Below, in pieces: positions 1 to 12,113 of a DNA stretch of 64,000 bases (the stretch's first letter is position 1; each line of letters begins with the position of its first letter). The DNA comes from Certhia americana (taxonomy: Eukaryota > Chordata > Aves > Passeriformes > Certhiidae), in contig CM031878.1 of NCBI GenBank assembly GCA_018697195.1, forward strand, positions 40,074,564 through 40,138,563, read 5' to 3'. The translations under genes were made by a program, and so were the position numbers. Under the pieces are notes generated by a model that saw only the letters and a program-made list of their open reading frames with translations, searched no databases and had not been told where the DNA came from.

Positions 1-39
1 GGAGAGGAGAGGAGAGGAGAGGAGAGGAGAGGAGAAAGT
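1..39. repeat. (GGAGA)n purine microsatellite, cut by window edge
   Basis: Seven tandem GGAGA units run from the first base and end in GGAGAAAG. The tract is entirely purine on this strand. It is cut by the window edge, so its true length is unknown. Confidence 0.95.
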
Positions 40-228
40 ATCACTCCTAACCCAAAGCCTTTTCTGAAGTCTGATCTTGATGTGTTATTGTTATAGCACA
101 GTTTGTTCTAATACACCAGCATTTCCCTTCTCTTATTTCTACATCTCTCATGCAAGGCTTATAATCACTAAAGTGAAAACATTGTCTTAACCAGTAGAAA
201 ACAGATAAGAACATATGAAAAGTGGACC

Positions 229-562
229 TGGGAATTCCCCTGTTCCTCCACCCCTCCACAAGCTGCCAGCTCAGATTTAGGGGGAGTATTGGAAGAGGGG
301 AACTACAAAATAGGGTAGAGAGAGTTACAAAAGAGGCCCCCTTACCCCAGGATGTATTCCAAGGCCTTTATTCCTTGAAGGGGATCCAGAGGCGAGAGAG
401 AGGTCACATGGGGGGAGAGGGGTTTTTATCACCTTTGGGGTCGGGTCAGGTTACCTGTCCGATCCTATAGGTCAGGAGACCAGGGGGCAGGTAACCCAGG
501 CCAGGTTACAGTTTCTGGGGGAGGGGTTTTGGGGGGAGAACATTCCCAAAAGGGATACAACA
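229..562 (-). mobile_element. Compact solo LTR of an endogenous retrovirus, minus strand
   Basis: Read on the minus strand, this 334-bp unit starts with TGTTGTATCCC and ends in CCCA, giving TG...CA termini. A TATA-like GATAAAAACC lies at about 422-431 and an AATAAA signal at 367-372, about 55 bp apart in the right order for U3-R-U5. Flanking 6-mers TGGACC (223-228) and AGGACC (563-568) match at 5 of 6 positions, consistent with a slightly decayed 6-bp target duplication of the kind made by alpha/beta-type avian ERVs. No primer-binding site or internal region adjoins it, so it is a solo LTR left by recombination. The family is not assigned; the boundaries are inferred from termini plus duplication. 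Confidence 0.72.
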
Positions 563-3500
563 AGGACCCATTTAGTAGAACTGAAATCTGAGTGGGAGAC
601 TGCACTGAGCAAAGCTGCCTTAATAAAGTACAACTGAACCATGGTTTACATCAGCTTTCAAAAACAAAGATACCAAGATTAAGTATTAGACAACATCAAT
701 GGGCAATAAGAGCTTGGGGTCTGTTTGAAGGGGTTTCTTTGTTGTTCTTGTTTTTTCATGGCAATCTGGAGGCTCAGGGGTAACAGTTTGTTTTAGAATT
801 GACTCTTCCTCAGAAATGTATTCATCTTACAAAGCATGCCAGGCTTGAAAAATCAAAATCAGGGACAGCAGTGCTTAATCAAATGAGAACATGCTGAGGG
901 ATTGGAAGATCAATCCTGATGTGTTTTCACATGATAATCACTATGCTGTGTTAGACAACAACACGGTAGTACAGTTGCTATTACTTACATTGATTTTATG
1001 ATCATGGACTTTACATTCAAGGGTTGTTACTGGAATGGTAATGCTGATGTACTAAAACATTATTGTTGCAGAGGAAGGAATACCACATGGATTCAGATGT
1101 CATAAAATATCTTATTTCAAATTTGAAGTACATTGACCGTGAAAATCACCAACAAAAAAAGAATTCATCAATGCAAGTCAAACGCCTCCACATCCACCCT
1201 ATCTAGGTAATTTGCAGGAAGTAGGATCCAGCTTCTACAGACTGTCATCTAGTTTTGTGTAATCACCTTCTACAGAATGCCTAGATGGGAAATTAGTAAA
1301 TTGTTGCCACCATCTAAAATCTTACAGATCTTCATTCATTGAGGGGAAGCCATCTTACCAGCTTTGCCTTACCAGAAAGATCAACACAATCCAATGTTTA
1401 CATTTTTTCACAGTTCAATAATATAATACAGTATCACTAAATACAGAACTTCAATTTCAAGTCATTTAGATAGATAATCTTTTAATTCTGTTAAATTTAT
1501 TGAAAAATGCTTCAGGATTCATATGTGTATTACAGACACCTTCCAACAACAAAGGATTTTTTTTAATTTCTTCAATGGATTTTTTTTGTCTGTCTCCAAT
1601 GTATCTATTTCAAAATATTTTCTACTTTAACATGTCACATCCTCTCTGATTTTGATCAAGGATAGATTTGAGGGTAATTTTTAATGAGGTGATTAATACA
1701 ATATCTACCAAAACAAAACTCAAAGATCTTTGAGGGACCAAACTGGTTTTGACCATATCAAGAAGAATCACAAAAGCCCCACAAAAAAGTATTTTCCTTT
1801 AAATTGTCAATCTTTCTTTAAAAGTTTGCTATGAGCAGTATTTGCAATTTTAAAAAAAGTCTTTCATAAAGAGCCCTGACACTGGGATAATAAAACCTTT
1901 GCTTTAATGGAAACCTCAGGGCCCTTCCTTATATACAATACTTCTGTGTGTTGCAAGGTAAATGAACTTAACATTTCTTTTGATTAAACTAAGTATTTCT
2001 TATCAGTAGTTTCTCTTTGTTTAAACTTTTATTTTATTGATTTTTAAATAAAAAGACTTTACAATACTTGATGCATGACAGCATGAAATCCCACAAGAGA
2101 ACGTTTCAAAACTAATTCAACAACACACACGAGTTATGTCAAATAAAGTCATCCAGAAAGCAATGCCTGAGGGAAAAGTCCTCTACCGCTGGATAATAAA
2201 GACATCTGTCAAAAACTTGTACTGTAATCAGGACTGGATGTATGTGCATTCACAGAACAATAAACAAAAGCTCATAGACATAGAGGATAAAAGAAGAAAA
2301 TATCATTTAAACAACTTCCTTAGGAATAAATTATTCAAAGAGGACAGCAGCGCTAACAAGCCTGAGAAAAGAGATGCCATCCTACTTGGTGCAAGCCTAG
2401 ATCAATGCTGCATTTTTGGTTTTCTCTCTGTAACAGAGAAGAAGAAAGAGACAAATCTGAAAAACCTAGCTCATCCTGTCTCATTTCTAAGCATTACTAA
2501 TCTCCTTTTCCGTGCTAGGTGTTTCTTTCCTATTTTCTAGCTACAGTTGTGGTCATTATTTATAAAAACTGTGTATATGAAAGCTCTAGATAACTAACCC
2601 TGGCTATAACTATAGCTTTCACTGAGTCTCCTCATGGTTACCTGTGTTTAGAACACAGTTTCTCTGTTCCTAACAGTCATCTAGATAGCCTATGTTTCTG
2701 AAGATAAAGTATATTCATATGAGATATTTACATCAAGCTGCCCTAGTGGCTTATCGCCCTAGACAGTGGGCTTGCTTCTGCAAAACATTTTCCTTTTACC
2801 TGTCACAAGTATTGTGTAGGATGTTACAAGAAAAACGGCAAATTTCCTACTGGATACTCATAATGTTCTTCAGTTTTCATGAGTATGTGTTACTTTAGCT
2901 CAGACTTCTATTAAACACTCTATGCAAACATGATATTTCTTTCAGATGCATTAGAATGAGTTGTGTTTCTGGTACTCTAAGCTTTTCCTGTACTTGATTG
3001 TTTTTGTCAAGATTTTCCTGTCTGTGAATGAACTGTTTCCCCTCACAGCCATCTCTTCTCCTTTTCAACACTTTTTGATGCATGTTCATAATTATGCTTT
3101 TCTTATGCACATCTCAGAAAATAACAATGATTTGACAGGCAGCTGAAATGCTTCATGGCTCATTCAGGGTCATGTGATATATGATTAATACCACATTCCA
3201 CCCCATCTGCATGTAAATTACTGAAGGAAGTAAAATCACTCTTAACCGAGTATTAGACACCTGGTGAGTTTTATCTTGCCTATGACATTTTCAGGAAGTT
3301 GTAAAAGATTCACATTCTTTGCTAAGTTATTAATATTCAATTCAGACTTCTCAGTGTTGTTATGTTCTTCTGTCTACCTTCTTCTGTGCTGCAAGCCAGT
3401 GGTTTTTCTAGAAGAAGTACATGTTCAGTATTAACAGGAATTATGTATAATCTATGTGTAATCATTTTTTCCCAACAGATTTTCACTCCTTACTTATAAA

Positions 3501-6500
3501 TGGACCACTAAACTGTTAACATCAGGCATCTGTCTTCCTTGCCTTCAAGGGCCACTAATGCAAGCAGAAGAAAAATACAAGTGTATTAACTTGGATATAA
3601 TCTCCAAGTCTACATCTTCATCCCAAAATTAAAGTCCTGAAGTAAATTAAAGCCCTAGATTGGACATTACATTTCTAAAAGTCTAATTATTGGAAGTTTA
3701 ATAGCAAAATGGATGGCAATTATTTTTTCCCTTGAACTTATCACTTCATTTTAAATGAAATATTACAGTTACAACACCTTACTAAGGGAAACAATGTACA
3801 TTTCTTTAAACTGAATATAAGGTCATGCTAAATGTCCAGTCATAAAGAAAATAAACATAATTTTCTTCTGTATAGCTTCAAAATACATAGCAACCATTAA
3901 ATTAATACATATGAGACAGCCCATCTTATGACCTCTGCTAAATTATTAAGTCTGATTCTTAGAATTTGGAGATGTAACTCCCTTATTTGGACATAATAAG
4001 AATAATCTTGAAGAATAATCTTGTTTAGAGATGCTGAGCTATACAAGATGAATTCAGTTGCCTCTGTGTCAGCTCTTTTACTTTTCCTTAGCTTAGCCTT
4101 TCTATTTTTTTCCCTTTCTGCTCCATAAAACACATCAAGTCTTAATTCATGGGCTTCATAAATTCAAAACAGGTTTCCTTGATCAGATGGAAAGCCTTAA
4201 GGAAACATAGCATATTATTTGTACTGAACATGGGGCCTTTTCTATTCCATCATTTGTGGAAATATTTGTGGCCCTTTCTATTTCATCATTTCTATGGTTG
4301 ATCAGATAGTCATGTGGATGTCAAGATATGTAAGATTGAGATTCAGAAAATACACCTAGCATTTTGGCAGTCTCCAGAAGCATCATTCATAACAATCTTG
4401 CACTTACCTCTGATTACATCATCTGCTCAGGCTGTCCTTCCTCAGAGTTTGTAGCATGATCCTTAGCTGTTTTTCCAGATCACTTTGCACTCTTGAAGTG
4501 TGAGTTTATGCCACCTGCATTCAGTACTATACTTCTTTGATATAAATTAGTGTATAAAGATGTTTCAAACATATGGAATGGATGATCTCTGCCACACAGG
4601 ATGGAATTTTTCTCATCAAAATATGTTGTCTTTTTCATACAGCTATCTTTCCTCACTGCCTTTTCTTGGTATGATGGAATGAAGCATCATAACATGCAAT
4701 GTGCATGGAATTTTCTCATGAATGTATCACAGAACCCTCAGAAATATACCTCTATAACTTCTATTTATCATACTATTTCTCCTCTTTTATTTAACTTTGC
4801 CTCTTAACCTATCTATGAAAAGAAGCCTGTCATATTGTTAAGAAATTTTAAAAGCTAATTAGTCACAGTACACTTTCCAATTTTACGCCACAGAAAAAAG
4901 GTATTTCCAAGATCAGGATTATTTATAATTAAACAGCTTTGCCCAGGTGAATTTATTGTGTGAAAGAAATTCATAAAGAATTCAATACAAACTATAGCAT
5001 CATTGAAAATTGTTGTAGAAAATTTATCATATACACCCTACCTACTAGAAGTGTTTGTATTCTCACCAGTTATTCTTTTACAAGACAGAGGAGAAGCTAG
5101 CCTGAATACTTCTGTTCTAGTCTGAAATTTGTAATTGGTCAAAATGTTTTCCAGTTGTTGACATGGGTTAATTTCTGAGTGACATTTAAAACTTCTGTAA
5201 GGAATTTAAGTCTCAGTGAAAGGATAGAGCTGATTGTACTCTAACCAGTCTTATCCTGTTCCTTTTGATGTTTTTCAAAGCCTGAGATAAAACAGGCTAC
5301 TAAAACAAATGGGGCTTATTTGCATTCTATTATCTGCTGTTGAAGTGTTGGTAAGAATTTCTGAATATCAAGTATATTCAATTCATTAAGAAAATGTGAA
5401 TAATTCAGTGAGCTGGTCATTCATGTTTTCCCTCTTGTTTGTCCTATTTTCTTTCTAAAAATATAAAAACCCCTCTAATTAAAAGATATTTTTCATGAGG
5501 GGAATAAAAGTTAACAGACAGTTTCACAGTATTTTCCCTATAGTTGAAAGTAATATATTTTCCACACAGTTAACACTGCAGGAAATGGAACTGGTGCAAG
5601 ATATTTTGAAGTAGTACCAGCAGTACCTTTCCAAATGATAGCATTTCTTGAAATTCACTTGGCACTGAGCAAAAATTATTGCAGTTCATATCTAAACATT
5701 AAATGTTACTTTGACCTTATTTTCTTAGTTGCGTATAGGACAGGGTGATAAAGTGATAGGTTCGATTAAAAAGACACCCTGCATATATTGTTTGGGGTTG
5801 GTTTTTTTGTGAATGTACTCCTTTCTGGTATTGCCTATGACAAAGTCATTTTGACAGCTATAGGACTTTCTTTTACCTAATTTCTTTTGGCAGACCAAGG
5901 CAGTTTTTAGCATGGTGATTGATCTCTTGGTTATCTGGACATTCTCATTTTAAACTGCTGTAGAAGAGAGTTGAATAATTTACACTTCCTGCCATGAACT
6001 TGGCAGCTTTTTTCAATAGCTGCTGATTTATTGCACCAAGCAGCATGACAGTTTTCTAGTCTGTATAAATGCAACATGCAGTTACAAAGAGTAGTACATG
6101 TAGTGGTGGATTTCAAACTTCACTCTTGTCATGAAGAGCTTTTAAAGGCTTCTCTAAACAGACAGAAATTATCTTAACACACAGACTATTCTGAATTGGG
6201 CCCTAGCCAGTCAATTAAGGGGAAAAAAAATTAACAAAGGAAAAGGAATTTAACAGTAAAACTAACCTAAACCAAATGTTACAAATAACCCTGAGCAGTC
6301 AACTGCAGTATTTTTCTTCAAGGATGATGTAAATTAATATCCAAATTCATGTATTATGGCATGAGTAACCCCAAATATTTCAGCTTAGATTATCCAAGGC
6401 TTTTCCTTGCAAGAGAAGTATCAGGCACAGCAGCTGTTTGCCTAAAGTTTGCAGCCAACAGTCTAAAAAGCATCTAACAGCAGGATGGAAAGATGGAAGA

Positions 6501-8361
6501 AGGGATGAGCAAATCAGCAGACTGGATGCAGCTGTTTTACGCTCAGTTGGTAGAAAGATGTCAAAGAAATGCTTGAGTGTGGGGCTTTGTTACTGTTCTT
6601 TAGCTGCCTGTCTCACTCCATAACTACCCTTGCAGCCGTCTCCTTTCACTGCTTGATGCAATCATACTTAAGTTTTATGAGTCTACTGTATAAGTCAAAT
6701 TTATGTCATAGACACTTCATTGCTATCAGTCCTACTGAAGTGTACCATGCAGAACTAATGTCTTTCCTTCTCCACAGGAGAGCTGTGTTTCCATAGATCA
6801 AGTTTACTTATTTTCAAAGAACCAGTGCTTGTTTGACTATGTACAAGCAAGTGAAAGTTTATTGATTTTTTTTTTTCTCTCCTTGAAATATTGCAGGAAT
6901 GAAAAAGAAAATTGTCCAGTATCAGTAGGATTATGCTGCTTGGTTTAAATGTGCATGCCTACAGGGTATTATACAAAATATAAGAGTAAAAAGAAGCATT
7001 TGGAAGAAAAAAAGAAAGATAAATATAGTAAATCTATCTGACCATTGTATATACAACATCTTTGATTTAGTCTGCATCATTCCTCTTTACATTTCAATCT
7101 TTTTTCCATTAAAGTATATAATACAATAAGAAAAGTGTAATACTATCAGTTCCTCATATGCATACATACACATCAGTAACTACCTAGTACTTCAGATTTA
7201 AATGCTCATAAGTTATAACTTATCAAATTCAGAACACCCATGACAGTGTGAAGCAATGAAGCCTAATTATTCTTACATGATGATATCAGAAAAGGAAAAA
7301 TTAATTACAGTCTCTCAGCAAAGCTGCTTAGACAGATCAGCATCATCTGCTATATGGCACCACTCAGCCTCTTAAACTTGTGAGATTTTGCCATGCTCAA
7401 TATGCTCTTTCTTCACCTTCAGTAGGCAATCAATTCCCAAATTTTCTGCTCTTCTTTTCATAGCATCCCATACCTCTGAGAAAAGAAAAAAAGCATTCTA
7501 AAGTGTGCAGCTTTTAACTCATTAGTAATTAAGAGATAGTCTAATTTTCTCCAAGTGAGTGTTATCTTTCATAGTTCAGACTAACCAGGCTATGAAGGTC
7601 TCAGAAGCATTAGGTGATTTTAAAGATGAAAATTTTGTTCCAATACCAAGTGTCAAATTCCTTATGGTATGCTACAAGAAGGAAAAAAGTACTAATTTTG
7701 TAGAGAATTTCAGTCTCAAAATTCAGACAATATCTCAGAAAGCAGAGTACAACTAGCAAAATTGTATGGAATTGCTATGACACTCCTCTGTAGCCACGGG
7801 CACATTGTCATGGTCCCTGGTGTTTGACAAAGATCCTCTCCCACATGTTAAATACAGCTGTACACTTGGTGTACAACTGTTGCTACACAACCAAATTAAG
7901 ATTTATATTTAAAACTGCTTTGGCTCTTATAATAAATATGGCAATAGTGGGAATCAGAATTTCTTTTAATAACAGCCTCTCTAATTAATAACTCTTAAGA
8001 ATTCAGACAGTTTGGGAACTGTTTCTGTCACACCTTCTAAAACATCTCTTATATTTTTAGAAATGCATTTGAAATCACAAGTTTTAAACCTACTTAAAAG
8101 TGCTCTTTGTGTAAATCTGTTCCTCAGCAACTGTCTAGCTTTTTTCTTATTTCCCCTGACCTCTCTTCACCCTCAGTTCTCTTTAAAGATCACTCTTTTT
8201 TGCCCTTTGTGTTCTGTCTGTCATTTGTATTTCTTCCTGGCCTTAATTGCTGGGTTCGTTTCTCTAATCAGCTTCTTTTCTGTGCAGCTTTGAGACTTCT
8301 CCTTTTATGTCATTCTTCACTGTTGGCAACTTCACACTAGTTTCAGAAATATGAAGAAACC
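563..8361. other. Intergenic AT-rich DNA, no gene recognised
   Basis: Nearly 7.8 kb with no recognisable exon, RNA gene or transposon. The longest open frame (2136-2540, 134 codons) has no recognisable domain, a composition typical of chance AT-rich translation and no visible splice or promoter context. Small local structure is present: a diverged direct repeat of about 22 bp at 4232-4254 and 4269-4291 (core CTATT.CATCATT), and an inverted repeat listed separately near 7.86 kb. Ancient diverged repeats could be missed by eye. Confidence 0.6.
7854..7880. other. Near-perfect 12-bp inverted repeat with 3-nt spacer
   Basis: Arms ACAGCTGTACAC (7854-7865) and GTGTACAACTGT (7869-7880) are reverse complements at 11 of 12 positions, separated by TTG. 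The left arm contains the E-box-like palindrome CAGCTG. It could be a cruciform or a palindromic protein-binding site; no function is shown. Confidence 0.6.
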
Positions 8362-8792
8362 CTACACTGTTGCGACCAGTATTCATTTCTATTTGTTATT
8401 TCATGTTTAATGTTCATATTGTCAAATGGTTTGTTCTATGTTCCCCCGTTTTTCCCCCAGTTGGTTTGTTTTTACATTGTATCATCCCCAGTTTGTACCC
8501 TATATGGATTTCCCCCACCTCCTATTCCAGCACCTTCTTTATCAATCATCCCAGCCTTACCCCTTGTTCTGGTACCTTCCCTGCCAATTCTTCCCTCATC
8601 CAATCCTGGATGTGTTCCCCTCCCTGGGGGTTTCGGGGTGTCACCCTTTACTCGATGCTCCATTGAGGCTTGTGACCCCCTTTTCCTCCCCCCTTACCCC
8701 ATTAGCCCAGGGACCCCGGGGAAATCTCTCTACTCCTCCCCTGTGCTTCGATCATTGGTCAAGTAAATGCACCCCCACTCCGTGTAACCCCG

Positions 8793-8800
8793 TATAAAAA
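8793..8800 (+). promoter_or_regulatory. TATA box of the 8.4-9.1 kb LTR
   Basis: TATAAAAA lies about 425 bp into the LTR and about 65 bp before its polyadenylation signal. This is the usual U3 position, placing a predicted start of R near 8822-8830. Activity is inferred only. Confidence 0.7.
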
Positions 8801-8861
8801 CCCGTGCACAGCAGTGCTCGGGGTCTCTTCCTCTGGTGTACCCTTCGGCTGCGTCCCCCTC

Positions 8862-8867
8862 AATAAA
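8862..8867 (+). terminator. AATAAA polyadenylation signal in LTR R region
   Basis: AATAAA follows the TATA box at the spacing expected of a retroviral R region. Cleavage would be expected roughly 15-25 bases downstream. Confidence 0.7.
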
Positions 8868-9082
8868 GGAACTGCTGGAATTTCACCGAGGAGAGGCCTC
8901 CCCTTGCTCTTTTGCCCAGACTCTGTCGTGGTGGGTACACCTGTTGTCGCCGTCGGACCCACGGTCTGACAGGTTCTGTGGTCGTGGCGGACACGAAACC
9001 GCGGTTCCCCGTACCAGACATGGCACCGGGAAAACCCGACCCCCCCAAGCTATCCAAGCTCCAAGGGCGCGCGTCACTACAC

Positions 9083-10389
9083 CAGGGCCTGAATGCTCAT
9101 GATCATTACCTCTTTGCATTGCCTTGCAGACACAAAAGAAATTATAAAGCTGGCTGAAAACATTATTTCTTTTTCAGAAATCTACAAGGGCTGGATGACT
9201 TGTCTCCAAAGTCTGACAGAGATGCTAAGGTGACCACAATGATGTATCATCATTGTCACTAAGATGTATCTTTCAGGTGCCATGTTTTTCAGTAGAGGCA
9301 CATGGAAAACAGATTAAAATCTGAGATAAAAACATAATCGTAGACAGACATAAAACCAACCACCCATTGTACAAATGACCTAAATATGCATAGATTTTCT
9401 TGCTAAAGCTGTTGGGGCTTTTTTGTGGTTCACTGTTAATTTTTTTTTTACCTGGCTGTACTGTCCTCACTACTGTACTAAAACTATAAAAAAGGCAACA
9501 CTCAGGAGACAGAAGTCTTGGGTCAGCAACAGTCTGGTTATTTTCATGTACTTTGGATTTACTGTGATTTAAGGAGGAATTAGAGGGTAGTAACTGCTAA
9601 ACTCCTACTATAGATTTTTTCTAAACATGAGGGATAGCATGTGTTTTGACAGTGTCTCCAAGAGTACCTCAGAGGCTCAGGTTCTGAAGGTTTGCTATCT
9701 CAAGAACTGTGATGGCTATGGCACTTCATGTTGTCTCACTTTTTACTAAGAGTGAATCACAAGAAAGTGGATCACAACAGGTCAATATAGGATTCAGGCT
9801 TTAGAAACACACAGAGGAATTTTGTCCAAAGAAAAGACACAAAAAGAATGAATGGAATACAATATACAGATAAAGTGATGATGGACTCAAAGATTATTAT
9901 TTTTGCTTTTTTTTGGACATCCACTTATCTACCTACTTATACACTTTACATCAACATATAAGCAGTCTATCTACTTCAGTGCATTTCTGATGTATTCAGG
10001 AGGAATCAGGTTTTAAATGCGTGAAGATTTTCTGGTACTTTTAGTTTAGTCTTGCTATTTCCAGCATTTTCACTTTCCCTATGGAGAACTGATTTTTTAA
10101 ATGCGAGAAGACTAAGACAGTCCTTATTGATTTGAATAACTACAGAGTTACAGACTAATGGAAATTGGGAGAGACACATGAATTGTCAACACCTCACCAT
10201 AACAGGGGATAACTTTACAGTTAGCTCAGGCTGTTCACGAATTTCTCTGGTTAATTTTTAACATTGTTCAGAGCAAACTACCCAAAATCACTCGGAAACC
10301 TATCCAACTACATAGGCAGACTTATTGTGGAATTTTTCATCTCATATTGTCCCAGGCAACTGCTGAGAGTCCAGCTTTCTCTTCTATAT
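9083..10389. other. Intergenic DNA, nothing recognised
   Basis: AT-rich sequence between the solo LTR and the CR1 cluster. No coding frame of note, RNA gene or recognised repeat was seen. Confidence 0.55.
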
Positions 10390-11670
10390 CCTCTGCAATC
10401 TGATATTTGTACACACCGATAAGATAACTCCTAAGTGATCTTGCTTCTCCAAGCTAAATAGCCCCAGCTCTTTCGGTCTCTCCTTGTATGACAGGTGTTC
10501 CACTACCTGCAAGCTTCACTGAACTCACTCCACAAAAGCCACAAATCTCTTCCAGTGCAGAAACCAGATCTGGAAGAAGCACCCAGATGTGGTCTCACAA
10601 GTGCTGAGAGTAAGTGTCACTGCTCTTCATTCTGCTGGTGGTATTTTTCCTAACTCATTTCAGGACATTTTCAGTCTCTTTCTGACACATTGCTCAATTT
10701 GTTCAACAGGTTTTCTGTGCTGTTTTCTGCCAGCCTGCTTTCCGTCTTGTTGTCTCACAGCATGTACTGATGCATGATCTTCTTATTCCCATAATTTTTA
10801 CCTTATTAATTTCATGAGGTTCCTGTCTACTGACTTCTCCAGCCTGTCAAAGTCCCTCTGACTAGTAGCACACACCTCTGGCACAAGAAACACTCTTCCT
10901 TGCTTTGTATCATCTGTAAACTTGCTGAATGCCCTCTGTTCCAGAATCCAGGTCATTAATGAAGATGTTAAACTGTATTGTCCCTGATGTTGAACCCTGG
11001 AGTACACCACTAGTGACTAGTTCTCATTCAGAATTCATGCCACTGACCACAACTCTTTCAGCCCACCAATTCAGCTGTTTTTTTTAATTCAAATCCCTGT
11101 GCACTTATGGTCTGTACTCTCAGTCTGTCTGTAAAAGTACTATGGCAGACAGTGTTGAAAATCTTGTTGAAGTCAGTATAACCAACATCCACTGCTCTCT
11201 CCTCATGCATCAAGCCAGTTATCTTAGAATAGAAAGCTATCATTTTAGTTAAACATAAATCCATGATGACTATTTCTGATCAATTTCTTGTCCTTCATGT
11301 GTTTTGAAATTGTTTCCAGGAGTGCTTCCACCATTACCCTCCAAAGGGATCAAGGTGGCATTGACTGGTCTAATATTCCCTAACCTTATCCTCCTGTACT
11401 GAGGCTGAGTCTTACATACTTACATACTCCTGGGATTTCTAATTGCTGCTCTTGACAGAAGAGAGGTCAAGCTACAAGTTCATTACTTCAGCTTTTTCTG
11501 TGTCCTTTACCAGGAGATGCCCTGCCCAATTCAACAGCAGACTGACATTTTCCATAGTCTTCTTTTTGCTGCAGATAAACTTTTGAAAACCTTTCTTGCT
11601 TCCCTTCACATCTCTTGGCAGATTTATTTCTAGGTGAGTTTTGCTTTCCTAACTATCACAGCTGAGGAGC
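10390..11670 (-). mobile_element. Old CR1 LINE fragment, reverse-transcriptase region
   Basis: Read on the minus strand, several blocks match the CR1 reverse transcriptase in order. Around 11264-11130 the translation includes KITGLMHEERAVDVGYTDF followed by an FNKIFNTVCHS-like segment, the CR1 equivalent of VYLDFSKAFDTVSH. Around 10965-10800 it includes DDTKQGR, the region after the catalytic F-A-D-D box (here FTDD), then RDFDRLEKSVDRNLMK. Stops and frame changes separate these blocks, so it is a dead copy. More diverged CR1-like sequence extends to about 11670 on the 5' side. The 3' side around 10390-10600 resembles the downstream coding part. No typical CR1 3' octamer tail is visible. Boundaries are approximate. 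Confidence 0.82.
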
Positions 11671-11783
11671 TAGGTGGTAGATGGACCCAGAGGGCTGTGA
11701 CCTTCCCAGAGAAATGCATCTCAGCAAAGAGCACTTTCTAGGGGCACTAGCCACTTTCCTGTCTGAGAGGTGACTCTAGCAAG

Positions 11784-12113
11784 TGATATCAGCTCTTAGT
11801 AGTGAGTTCAGCTTGTGATTTCAGTTCTGCTTGCTGAGGCCCTGGAGTGGGACAGGAACATTCAACACAGGAACAAGAGAGAGAAGGGAGTCTGTATAGC
11901 ATATTCCAGAGATGTAGCTTTATTGTCAGTGTCTCTGAGAAGGGACAGAAAACTCCCAACACCTGGGGTTGGGGCAGGGGCTTATATGGGGAGAAGGCAG
12001 GGGGTGGATACCATCTATTAACACAAAAAAGCAAGGCATGCTGGTTTTGAACCACTCAGCTTGCAGTGAGCCTAGAAGAAGTTGCTTATCTTAGGGATAG
12101 CTCTTGGATATCA
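11784..12113 (-). mobile_element. Compact LTR (330 bp), minus strand
   Basis: The unit has perfect 7-bp inverted termini: TGATATC at the left edge and GATATCA at the right. Read on the minus strand it carries a TATA-like CCATATAAG (about 11981-11988 in plus coordinates) and an AATAAA signal (11919-11924), about 60 bp apart in U3-to-R order. The flanks do not match as a target duplication (AGCAAG before, GACTGC after), so the boundaries, or a simple solo-LTR origin, are less certain than for the other LTRs. It lies between two minus-strand CR1 fragments. Its length is close to that of alpharetroviral LTRs, but no family is assigned. Confidence 0.62.

Larger units (their letters stand above)
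8368..9076 (+). mobile_element. Solo LTR (ERVK-like) with perfect 6-bp target duplication
   Basis: A 709-bp unit begins TGTTGCGACC and ends GGCGCGCGTCA, with imperfectly inverted TG...CA termini. It is flanked on both sides by CTACAC (8362-8367 and 9077-9082), an exact 6-bp target-site duplication. It holds the parts of an LTR in order: a C-rich U3, a TATA box at 8793-8800, an AATAAA signal at 8862-8867 and a CpG-rich U5. Host-like AT-rich DNA resumes directly after the duplication, so no internal retroviral region is present. A 6-bp duplication fits alpha- or betaretrovirus-like (ERVK) integration. Intact duplications and retained CpGs suggest a relatively recent insertion. No viral protein is encoded; open frames here are compositional. 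Confidence 0.88.

Noticed and set aside
2136..2540. 134-codon open frame on the plus strand
   Set aside because: No domain, signal peptide, splice context or recognisable similarity; composition is that of chance AT-rich translation.
8410..8797. Proline-rich frames of 98-123 codons
   Set aside because: They overlap in several frames within the C-rich U3 of a solo LTR.
12030..12035. AGCAAG as a duplication for a shorter LTR starting at 11784
   Set aside because: The implied LTR would end in a run of A without a CA terminus and would lack its upstream part; the 7-bp inverted ends at 11784 and 12113 fit better.
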